64,000 bases of DNA from NCBI GenBank assembly GCA_033807695.1, contig CM066308.1, forward strand, positions 2,170,001 to 2,234,000, written 5' to 3'. This DNA is from Daedaleopsis sinensis (taxonomy: Eukaryota; Basidiomycota; Agaricomycetes; Polyporales; Polyporaceae). Below, in pieces: positions 46,401 to 57,099 of this stretch (position 1 is its first letter; each line of letters begins with the position of its first letter). A program made the translations under genes and the position numbers. The notes beneath the pieces are model-generated. The model worked only from the letters and a program-made list of their open reading frames with translations. It searched no databases and was not told the origin of the DNA.

Positions 46401-49400
46401 CCATGTGCAGCGTCGTTCGTGCGGTAACGGAAGCGGAAGCTCAGCTGCACTGTGCAGGAATGGACGCATGTGCTGTGTGGTACGGGTCGAGCGAGGCGCG
46501 TCCGGCTTTGTTCACTATGCCGGCCTCCAGCCTTGCACTCGAGGTCCTTCTGGAGTGTCTGCCGAGACGAGTTCCGTGCCCTGTCAAGGACCTGCCTGTG
46601 GTCGGGCCAGTTCATGGGCCCATGCATGGGACGGACAGTCGGACATCGGGCATCACTCACCATCCGCACACTCCACACGTATTGTATACGGCACACCGCA
46701 CACCGCAATCCTAGTCACAGGCCGTATTCTGGGACTGGGCTCCAATGCGCACAGTCCTCCGCCGCCGACGAGACGAGCCCCAATCTCCACCTCAAGCCTT
46801 CAAGTTGCGTGCCATGCATACTGCACGCAGACGCATGTTATATATTTGCGAGATATACTTGGACTTGAGAACCGGGGCGAAGGCGGCAGGACCAGCCTCA
46901 CCGGCGATACGATGGCCGATCCCGCCCCGCCGCGCCCGGGACGTGCTTCTTCTCCCCGCCGGACCCTGGACGCTGCAAAGACGGGCGGGAGAAGCCGCCC
47001 GCGCGGAACGGGAGAAGCCGTTCGAGGCTGCCGAGGCTGCCAGTTGTGGTACAATGCGGCTGCCAGTGGGTACTGAAGGACGCGGCGGCTGCAGCTGGAA
47101 CCTTCGACGCGGGCTCGGGCTCGGGCTCGGACGCACGTCGACTTCGAGGCGGGAACAGCCCGGGCGGGGTGCGCGTGCGTATAGACGTGTGGACCAAGGT
47201 GCTTGTGGCAAGAATGGATGTATGGTTGGATGGTTGGACTGATGGACGGTCGGTCGTCACTTAGTACTTATTTCCGGTCCTGACCAGTGTTTTAGACTTC
47301 GAGGCGTGGCTGACGACTAGGTTTCCGTTTCCACAAGGAATCCAAGTAGGCTCGTCCCCGCTCTCGTGCTGCAAAAGGGGCACGCCCAGCGAGACGATAA
47401 GAGCCCCCGAGTCGACCAGGTGGTGGTGTCCCTGCGCACGCCCCCACCCATTGCGCCCACGCGTGTATGGCGGGGCCGAGGACGCCCGCAGACCGCAGAT
47501 AGGGCCCACTGTCGTGCGGCGTCAGAGTTATGTCCTGCGAGCTCCGACGCCCGCCGCCGCTTCTACGGCCGACGAGGTCTTCAACTTCAATTGTGCACGT
47601 CCGAGTCCGCGCAGGGCGGTTACGAACCGCCACGGTCGTCAATTGGACGTGGCGAAGGTTCACCCCGGGAGGCTCGGACGACGCTCGCGCTGGTCCTGAC
47701 ATGTCAGGTCGCCATCCATCAATTGCGCACTCCGCACCAGTTGAGGTCGCACGCGATTGGCAGGTCTGTCCAAGGTCTATCGGGGACGAGGATGAGCATG
47801 GGGACGGGGAGGGGAAGATGGGAAGCGGAAGCTGTTGTAGACCACGCGAGATGGATCGTTGCGAAGGAAGCTACCGGGGCTGGTCGTACACGGGCTTGGA
47901 AGGCTTGGAGGTCCGGGCGCGGGCGTGCGTCCATCGCGGAGGATGGATCAGTGCCAGTGGTGCTCACGTGTGCAGATGCGAACTGGGCAGAAGGCATAAG
48001 GAAGAAGGCGCGGAGGCTAACCCCTTGTCCTGACACCTGCACGCTTCTTGCCAGAGCGCAAGTTGCACGCAGCTTGCGGGGTAGCGGGGTTATCCCTGAT
48101 CCGGATCCCGCAACTTCGCGCGTCGCCGCAAAGGACCTAACCGGGCTTCCAGCTGTCAGACCGCACGCAGCGCAGGTCGCGGATGTCATTCAAGTCCAAG
48201 TTCGGAGTCTCCTGCCAGCGGGGGATGATGCGAGATGAGGTCCGTGCACGGTCGGATCCGGACCCTGGTCCATTCGCAATGATTCATTCATTCTATGACA
48301 GTCGGCCGCACACTGGGCGAACAGCGCTGCGTATGTCGTCGCCTGCAACGTCGTGCTTGTATGTGATCATGATCGTGATCGTTCCTCGAGACCGTAAGTA
48401 TGCTGGGAGTCGTAGCGAGGCTAGAGGGGTCGCGGGGGCCGGATGGGGTACTTACGCCTCTGTATGGTATGTTCGTTCCTTGCCGAGTGACAGCACCGCA
48501 TGCTGCATGTGCCCCACTCAGGGCACTCCCGTCCTCCGCGAGCACCCTGGACCTCACATGCCGGCGGGCAGGCGGGCCTGGTCCAGCCCAGCCGGACTGC
48601 ATGGCTTCAAGTTGTCGAACAGTCGGAGACAGCGTCGCCCGCGCAGCGACAACTTGAAGTGGATTCGGGCCTGTGCTTCAAATTGCCATGGGACCGGCGG
48701 GCTTGAATAGTTCATGCTCTCCGGATAGCCCGGGGTACTGGACGGAACGAGGTACGTACGCTGCTTGATGTCGCTTTCCGCTCCTCCAGTCCCCGGGCAC
48801 GGCGTGCTTCTCGCACACCTAACGTTACATCGCGCGCAGCTCGCCGGGCGGTCACCCGTTCAAGTGCGCAGGCGGCGTCACTGGCACTGGCAGGGGCAGG
48901 TGCCGGTGATGCTTGACAGATGTAGATGCGGATGTGGAGATGCTGCCGTGTGCATGTCTGCGTGTCTGCGTATCTGCGGGGTGCGTGCCGGATCGTCCGA
49001 CGCCTGTTGCACGTTTCATGTGCGTCGGGATCTTTCGCACACTGGCTCAGAGTCCGTGGACTGCCCGCGCGGGGCCCATGAGATGGCTGCGTGTCGTTGC
49101 TAGAGCCTGAGGACCGGGACGTCGGTACTACAGAGTGCGAGGCGCGAGACGTGGAAGGCGAGATGCCTGCTGGCAGGACCGTGTCCGGCACGCAGCCACA
49201 CATGACTGGTGACTGCTGGGATTCCGCCGACGCCATCGGTCGCAGATTCAGTGATCATCTCTGTTCAGCCTTCAAGCTTCAAGGTGAGCGTTGTTTTCCT
49301 ATTGGTACATTGACTACCTCCGCCACGGCGGCCTTCGTTCGCGCGCCGGATGCTCAGTGTACGACGTCATTGAGCTGTGCTGCCGAATTGCCAGAGTCCA

Positions 49401-49560
49401 TGAATCACTCACGAAATCCACGGTCATCAAACGGAAACGGTATTACGACGGCCTGTCCGTTGGGTATTCGTAGGGTAACGTTATTGCTTGATCAATTGAC
49501 CCGCGCAGAGCTACTATTGCTTCCACTGATGTTCATGATGTCCAAGTAGGCACTCGCAAG
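43401..49560. other. gene desert, part 5
   Basis: No gene supported. GTAAGTA/TACTTAC sites occur near 45362 (two opposed) and 48393-48455 (two opposed, about 55 bp apart). Repeats include CGTCCGTT (about 43545), GGGACTT and CTCGGG (about 47115). CTTGAA/TTCAAG words are frequent (48186, 48606, 48652, 49270). Many open frames overlap in several registers with no motif. Confidence 0.5.
44288..44331. repeat. GGGACTT heptanucleotide repeat
   Basis: Three perfect copies and three decayed copies of a 7-bp unit. The gradient from perfect to decayed suggests repeated slippage. Confidence 0.75.
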
Positions 49561-52259
49561 TTGGTCGCTTGGTACCTTGGAATGCGTCTATCAGTGCGGG
49601 GAAGCCTCTAGCTAATTGCTATAGCATACTGAAGAACTTGCGACTTCGCCTGTACGTCATGGACTATGCAAGGTCACCCTGCGTATGCCGACGTCATTGA
49701 GACATTCAAAGTGACGGTTGGGTCGACCATGTCTTAGTGCCAAGACGGCATGTCTGCAGCACGCCGCAGTGCCGGTTGGAATGTGGCATTAGTATTGGCA
49801 CCAACCCTTTGGCAATGCAGGTACGAACCTTGAAGGTGACGTCGCGTCATACTAGGCTGACAACACGGCCGGAACATTGAACAGGAGTTCTAGCTCTCTC
49901 CTAGGTCCTGCCAACCAGTGGGGAATGGGAGTGCTGTATAGATAGCTTGCTGCGGCCCGCGACAAGTATCACAAGCTTCGTTGAGGTTGCTGTTCGTCAT
50001 AGTTGGCCTTCTTGCCAATTAGACGTTCAAGTCAGTATCCATTCCCCCGCATCGAGGCGAGGTCGAAGGCCTCACCGACTTGTATCAATCGTGATGTTCC
50101 TCTATCTCCCGCGTCGACCCGGCACGGCACCTCCGCGCAGGAATACAATTCCACGCGATGACGTGGACGCGTCTTGTGTCTTCCCTATAGGTTATAGCTA
50201 CCCGTCGCGTTCCGTCTTGTTCCCTGGGTATAAGCTATAGCGACAACCGTCTCCCGACGATTCCCCTTCAGCCTCGCCACTCCGCGGATATGAGGGAAGT
50301 CACCTCCGTAACTGGGCGTCGCATATGGACATCGGGCCGAGTGTGCACGCACCAACGTAAATCCCATCCTCATTGGTCCCAATTGGAGACGACGACGATG
50401 CTCCCATTGGCCACACACACACGCTCTCAGCAAAAGCGCACATGGTCGACAGGTCCCGGGTATACGCGGGTCGGGATTGGTCGCGCACCCACGCAGCGTC
50501 GACCCCTCGCCTCGTCGAATTCAGCCTCTGCAGGCGCCCCCCGAGCTTCGATCCCGGCGACACTCACCAATGGGAACGACCGCTGGTCGCTGGCTGTTTG
50601 CCGGACACGGTAACGCCTGCGGTGACGGCATCGTGAGGGAAGGTGTTCTGCGTTTGTGGGCCGCGCGAGGAGAGGCATTCGCAGGCTCGCGCGCCGGGAC
50701 GACTGTGTGCTCGCTAACGCGATTCGGAGTCCGGGAGGCCTTCGGAAATCGGTATCGGTATCGAAATGGCGCGAGGTGGGAATGGGAGATCGGGCGGAAA
50801 GAAAGGCCAGTTTGGAAAGAGAGCAGGCGCGGCAGAGGACGGATTGGCTTCGGGGCGGCAAAAGGAAGCCCGAAAAGACAATGTGTGGCCTTCGGCTCCT
50901 CGTCGCACGGCGCCGGACGCACGACAAGGGCGGGCAGGATGACGAGGACCGGACGTCTTCGTTACGAGACAGCGAGGCATTGATTGGTGAGCCTGGTTTG
51001 TCAGGTCGTTCGTCCATCCAACCAAAGCCCAATTTGTAGATCGAGCTTCTCGCGATACAAACCAGGCGACTGACGCAGCCGCACGCATGTTCAGAACGCG
51101 ATGAAGGACCGACGGCCGCAGGCGCGTTCGCGAACAAACGTCCGATCGGACGAAGGCCAGCAGGACGACGACGTACACTCAGCTTCAGACGCGCGGCGCG
51201 TGCGGGACAGCGCGGCTCGTGCCTTGTATCTTATGCAACTCCCAGCGTCTTGCAGGGGGGCGTGCGTATCGTCGCCAACGTGCGAACCGAGGGACTTATC
51301 CCTCAGACGCGTCCGAAGCTCGTGTGGCCCAATCACGAGCAGACTTGTGGAAGCAATCTTGCGGACGCTCGGGCGTTCGGATAGATACGCCAGGCTCGCG
51401 CCGCGCCCGACGCTTCCTGCGTTCGCGTGCGTCCACTTCATGCCCCTATCGAGTGCGCGTACCTCTCCGGAAAGGCGCACGCAGCTCGTTCAGGCGTCGG
51501 GGCACGGTCCGTGGCAGCGTACGGGTGCACTACGCGAGGGTTACCCTCAACCCAACACTTCTTTCTGCTCCCTACGCGCTCTCGCCACCGCTGTCCTGTC
51601 CCTGGGCGGCCGCATGCGCCTTTCCACCGTCGGATTAGGCTTTCGCGGATCGTGCCCGCCCGTGTGGCCCGATGCGCCTAGGAAGATGGGATATGATAAG
51701 TCTTACGTCGTGGTTAACCTCTTATCCCGCCTTCCTGGGACTTGTCGGTCGGATGGAGGCCCGTCATCCGAACGATGTGGCCTAAGCAGCCGGGAGGAAT
51801 TCGGATAGACCTGCAGCGTGCGTGGGCCATGTTACTGATTCGCTGCATCTACTTCGCGCATGGTACCAACATTCTCCATCAAAAATCTGACTTTAGACGG
51901 ACGTACCGATGAGCCGGGCCAATGTCATAGTTATTAGCCAGTGTTGCGGAGGATCGTCGATTGGATACTCCCAACTTGAATGTTGTGCCGTGCTATCGTG
52001 TATCCGACACGTAGAACAGTCGGATGAATCCTGGATGAAGAAGGAACATTTATCTGTGATACGGATGAGTTACGCCGGGAGACGGCAAGTTGAGACGTGT
52101 ACGATGTGAGCAGACGGATGCGAGACTGCTGCCCTTCTCGACCCTGATCTCGCGTACTTGGTTTGCTGTAGGCTGCTTAATCGCTGCTTCCTGCGCACAT
52201 ATGCAACTCTGAAGAAGTCCAGCATATTGGACAGATAAGCCCGTAGAATACATTGTCGA
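49561..52259. other. right edge of the desert, no gene recognised
   Basis: Repeat density and the GTAAGTA word fall off here and composition approaches that of the gene blocks. Long overlapping open frames at 50430-51480 have no domain and conflict with one another. The last 300 bp before the carrier's stop codon belong to its 3' flank. Confidence 0.4.
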
Positions 52260-53817
52260 CTATACTCCCGTATGCTCTCTGAGATATTCTGGGCATGAAT
52301 CAGCGGAGGCGTCTACGCGTATTGATCAGCGTGGACTAACCTCTGGTGAGCTCGAAAGCTGCGAATGTCGCCCCAGCGGCTGGAATACTGTTGGTAGATT
52401 ATCAGTTCGTGCACTATATCGATATTCGACGATCGGTATAGCGCACCTTCGCAATACTGGGAGTATGTTATCATCAATTTTGTGTGATGACAAGAAGCGA
52501 CTGGAGACTTACATGATGGAGTGAGACCGCGGAACAGACCAGCCCTACATATGTAGCGGCATTAGAGGATATTAAAAAAATGAAAAGATGAACGAATGTC
52601 GACGTACGCGCCAGACTCGGCGACTACAGCCTTCAGCTCCCGTGCAATATACTGCACAGGCGTTCCTTCTGGTGGAGTTGGTCGTAGCTGCACGCGTGAC
52701 TTCACGACGTCTACGAATACACACGTCAACCCCCGTGAACAACGCCTCACTTTCACGGGTCGCGCATACCTAATGGGTAACAAGATAGCCAGTACGCAAT
52801 CTATGAAGCGGTGAGCATTGTTGTCCTGGCACGGCAAAGGTGGAGCGCATACACCACCCGTTGAACCACTAGCTAGCAGGGCCCATACCGGAATCTGTTT
52901 CCCGTACTTTTTGCTGAACTTACGCTTGGAGAACTCGAATGCTGGAAGGGTGCGCGACGTTTAGCCATATGACCGCTGCACACAAGATGCGACGCACCAG
53001 TATAGAATCTGCGACAGTGTGAGTCGCTGCATTGATGCAGGATGACGATTAGGGACCACACTCACCCAGCATAAGCAGGAATCTCTCGCGCAACCGTCAC
53101 CCAGAAACCTCGCATCACCCCTTTCCGCAAGCCCCAGTCCCTCCACATCTCGCTGACTACCGCACGCAGTCGCTTATCACTTGGAGAGCCGTACTGGCCC
53201 TGCATGCGCACCTTGAACATCTCGACTGTCCCGAACTAGTCAGTTTCCATTGCCGTGACCCTCGCAGGCAAACGCACGTACCTGGACTTGCCAGTACAGA
53301 GTTGATTGCGCCAGCCATAGCTCCCGCCGCTGCTATCTCCTTGAGGGAAAGGTCGGGGAATGGGGAGATGATACGTTTGGAGACACCGTACGCGGCGAAG
53401 AGGAGGGAGTTTACTCCAGCGATACCGATCAAAGGACTCGCCATGCCTGCAGCCCCATTAGGACCCTGTTTGTGAGCCAGACACAGAGAGAACATAACAT
53501 ACCCTTATACAGCGCAAAGAACCCCTCCTTCCTCAATGTTTGCGCGAGAATGTCCATGGGACCCTTCTGATACAGCAGCTCTCTTGTAAGAAGCTATTGC
53601 CATCGCAGTGACAGCGCGCGTACTCACAAACATGCCCGCTGAAAGACGCACACAACGCGAGGATTAACATCCGTGCTTGGTCAGGTAGAATCTGGAGGGA
53701 CGAACTGGGAGCCGTTTGTGCGCGGGTCTTGATGGTGTCCAGAGGTTGGCCAACAATGACTTGGGCCGCGCCTCCAACACTGCCCGCGATGAGCTCGTTT
53801 ATCGTCGAGGAGTCCAT
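52260..53817 (-). CDS. mitochondrial carrier family (SLC25) protein, 13 exons with micro-exons
   Basis: Solute carrier of the mitochondrial inner membrane. Exons in transcript order: 53817-53706, 53638-53628, 53566-53503, 53446-53282, 53225-53066, 53008-52998, 52941-52853, 52800-52770, 52710-52608, 52544-52513, 52456-52447, 52387-52341, 52288-52260. All phases fit, giving 287 residues, the usual family length. The three repeats carry the signatures QPLDTIK (P25-D27-K30), SPVEMFK (P117-E119-K122) and CYPLDVVK (P213-D215-K218). Other family motifs include EIPAYAGFY and ASGSTGGIAYW. Three exons are only 11, 11 and 10 nt long. Each is required to keep both frame and motif (GMF, GFYT, LLR). The sequence resembles the carnitine/ornithine/Ymc1-like clade, but the substrate cannot be assigned. 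The donor of intron 1 (GTTCGT) is weak. Confidence 0.85.
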
Positions 53818-54150
53818 CTTGTGTACTTGAGGGAAGGACAAGGCGAGAGATGAGGGAGGTGGGAGGACGAGAGAAGGGAGCGTCGCTGCCGTGATTACTC
53901 ACGCGCCCGACGCGCACCAATTGCGCGATCCTATGACATTCGCGCAGCGTCCGCGTCGCGAGACGGGCGCTACGCTCCTTTGAGACCTCCTCAACCACAT
54001 GAATTGGGTCCGCATACTACTGATACGGAAAAGTCATAAAAGCAGAAGTTTCTACCACTATACAGATCAAACAAGGGTGAGCTACTTGCGACATAACTCA
54101 GCCAGACATGAGCGTAGCCATAGTTTTTGGCATTGTAAGGTGTCGTTATA

Positions 54151-56690
54151 CCGAAAGACAGGTAACATGTACGCGCAACACAATGGCCCTTTTGTTCTCA
54201 AGATTATACCTAGACGAAAGTCTCCGCGATGAGTGTGCAGAGTCATCGAAGCAATCGGAGGGCAAGAACTGACGAACCATGTCAATGGCAACAGCCTGAC
54301 TCAAGGTGCATTTGTCGCAGGACTATCCCCGGCGTAGAGGTATACACGGTTCTGATGTTGTAGCGGCGGTTCACTGTTGGCGATCGCCGTCAGTCACAGT
54401 ATAGTATTCCAGTCATCATCCTAGTGGAAGCACCTTTGGATCGTCGTCACCGCTGCCGTCGTCGTGACTCTCGTCATCGCTGTTGCCCTCATCGCCGCAT
54501 TCCTGGTCCTCCTCTTCTCTGAGCTGCTCGTGCACTTCTTTGAGTCGCACGAACATCGGCAGATACCTGTCGACCTCACGCCACTTCTCCAACGATGTTC
54601 CGTCCGGATCGTACTCTTCCAATTCGTCCAAGATCAATCGCTCCTCCAATTGCGGAAATATCCGGGCTAGGAAGAGAGCAATGTGTTCCGGTCGAGAGAT
54701 TTGGGACGTTCCGACGTGAAGACTGCGAACGCACGAGTCGCTCGCCCGCGCTGCGAGCTCACCATAGTGATGTGGGGCCGGGCCAGCAGTCCGCACTCGC
54801 TCCTCGTCGTCCCAACTCTTCAAAGGGATGGCATCCCAGGTGGCAGCATCGATCGTCAGACCGAGGGAAACGAGTCGGCGCGAGTGGGCGGCGAAGTGCG
54901 CGAGGGCAGTGATGGAGGGAAGCGAGCTGTGTATGCATGCGTGCTCGCAAGACAGTGAGAAGGAGGAAAGTTCGGTCCATGTCTTGGCTATGTCGAGGAA
55001 GAGCGCATCATCGAGCGCATGGTGGCACTCGAAGGAGCAGTTGAAGTAGTGGATATGAGGGAATTCGAGCAATGGTCTAAGGTCCTCGGAACGGATGACC
55101 GCCGCGCTCTGCAGTGCATTTGGTCGCTTTGGGTCGTTTGCCGGGTCAATCGTTAGCCTCTGGAGAATGTCCGGGGAGAGCTGGCGACGTATGGACTGAA
55201 AAAGTTCCGGAACGAGATGAGGAGTCGGTGGATAATTGATGTATAGGTTCAAGGCCGCTATATGAGGAAGGGGCATGGCCTTGCTGAATGCGATGTAAGC
55301 TTGGGTGGTGGTGTAAAGAGATATCCTCATGCCGGTGAGCTTCGCAAAGGGGTGCGTGATTTGTGTCGTCGGCGACCACGTTGCAATGTCAGGGAGGCGG
55401 ATATGTGCTACTGTAAGAGAGCCGAGCTGAGCAAGATACTCCACAGTCGCCTGGTCTAAAGGCAGGTCGCCGCAAGTAAACGATGTGAGAGAAGAGAAGC
55501 TGCGCACTAGGGACGACAGTGAGGAGATTGTTGAGAGAGTTACGGCTGACCCGCTAGATAGGCCATAGTTGAACGAGAAGGCAAACGATCGACAATGGTG
55601 ACTGTGAGTCTCGATCAGCGCCATGGCGCATCGCAATACCTGCTCCGATACGTGACGTAGGTCCCAACGGTGGAGATTGATTGTCGTCACCTGGTTACCA
55701 ATCAAGGACAGAATGGTTGGCAAGGCTGGTGCATCCATTTCCAGTCTTTCCCAGCAAAGCACTCGAATGTTGGGTAGAAGAACAAGGGAAGGTCGGTGGG
55801 TGCAGATCGCTCCTAGTATGTTGGAATGCAGCTTGATGCGAGGTTTTGGATGACGGAAAAAACTATAAGACCAGTTATGGTAGCCTAGGATACGAACTAG
55901 CCTGGCGTGATAGAGGAACCTCTCCCAGTCTCCTGGCATAGGCAACCGGGAGAACCTCTAGAGCATGATAGCGGTGAGCAACGTACTCCGTGACCATGAT
56001 AGGAACACTTACTATCTGATGATTCTCGATAGACCAGGCATCAGCTGGGAAGCACCTGATGAGAGGAACGAGGTCCGGTATTCCGTTCCATAACGTCTGC
56101 AGGGCGGTTTCGTAGAACAACTTACACGTCCGTACGAGAACGGCAAGCGTGTTCCAATCTGCAGCTCGGCACACGTGTCGAAATACTTCGACAATATGCA
56201 GTGCTCGATGGGAAGCACCCTGTGAATGCCCCAACATGTTATGCATGACAATGTCCGTCATCGAATTCGGCCGGTGCCTGCCAGTGTAGCGTATTGGACA
56301 TTTAGTCGTATACTAGCTCTCTATGCATATAAGCCATCATGCAACATTGAGCATACCTTAGAATATTGAGGTCGGTCTTCGTCACGGCCAAAATGCACCG
56401 CTAGCAGCTGCTAGATTCTTCAACAAAGAGCTCGTCTGGCAGCGAATCGGAGTCAATTTTGCAACTTGAGCCTGTGGCAACCCTGGGTATCACAAAATAA
56501 GTTTTGAGCACATAGTGAGCATGTGTAGTATAACGCTACAGACTTCGATACGTACGCAAGTGAAAGGGCAATGAAGACGTCCAGAGCTGAGTCGTTTCAA
56601 ACTTTGCTAGCAGAATCGTTCCGGCTGAAATTGAGCGCCGGCGACGCGTCCTGTAACGTGTCGGTCACGGGGCGTGACATTGAAAGAAGA
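54151..56690 (-). repeat. segment A, right copy (inverted duplicate of 8698-11252)
   Basis: Reverse-complement match to the left copy, including about 430 bp upstream and 265 bp downstream of the F-box gene. The inner end lies about 330 bp from the carrier's start codon. Unlike the left side, segment B does not follow at this end; it lies beyond the outer end, across a 400-bp unique gap. Confidence 0.85.
54416..56261 (-). CDS. F-box-type protein, right paralogue in segment A
   Basis: Sister of the gene at 9120-10968, with the same structure. Exon 1 is 56261-56013 (83 codons), the intron 56012-55958 (GTAAGTG...CTCTAG, 55 bp, same length and position), and exon 2 is 55957-54416. The product has 596 residues. 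The degenerate F-box, the GDWERFLYHARLVR motif after the intron, the leucine-rich middle and the acidic tail ending DDDPKVLP are all kept. About 85% of residues match by eye; differences are spread through the middle and tail. The absence of stops or frameshifts after this much divergence suggests both copies are under selection. A presumed ubiquitin-ligase receptor with unknown substrate. Confidence 0.85.
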
Positions 56691-57099
56691 ACCGGCCGGC
56701 CATGGCTAGCTGGCTGGCCGGACAACTTATCTGATCCCAGAACTTGAAATTCTTACTACTCGCTGACCACTACGGGGATCCGGCCGCCTCGATTCGACCT
56801 CATATGGCAGCTCCTCCCGAGGGTCTCCCCAATTTTCGACCGCCCAACATGTTGCAGCGCCGCCAATCATGTTGCATCCCGCCGCGCTCGAGCCGGGTGC
56901 CACGAAGGCGAAGGAAAATGTCAAAGATGTCTGTTCGGATCGCGACGCCATGTTCAGTGAGGTCCTAGCAGGCGAAGATCAACAGCAAGAGCCCACCGAG
57001 CGTCGCTGACGAGACGGCATCATCGTCGCAGACACTCAACGTCAACGCCGAGCCAAGCGGTAGGAGTTTACTCGGAATGCCCTGTCGAATAAGAAGTCT
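56691..57099. other. unique spacer between right-hand segments A and B
   Basis: About 400 bp with no counterpart on the left side of the window, where A and B abut. It has no recognisable gene. It is either an insertion here or the point where the two orders were joined. Confidence 0.5.

Noticed and set aside
13110..52259. A mating-type locus (pheromone/receptor or homeodomain pair) in the desert
   Set aside because: A fast-evolving flanked region invites the idea, but I found no seven-helix receptor, no homeodomain and no convincing CAAX-ended small peptide.
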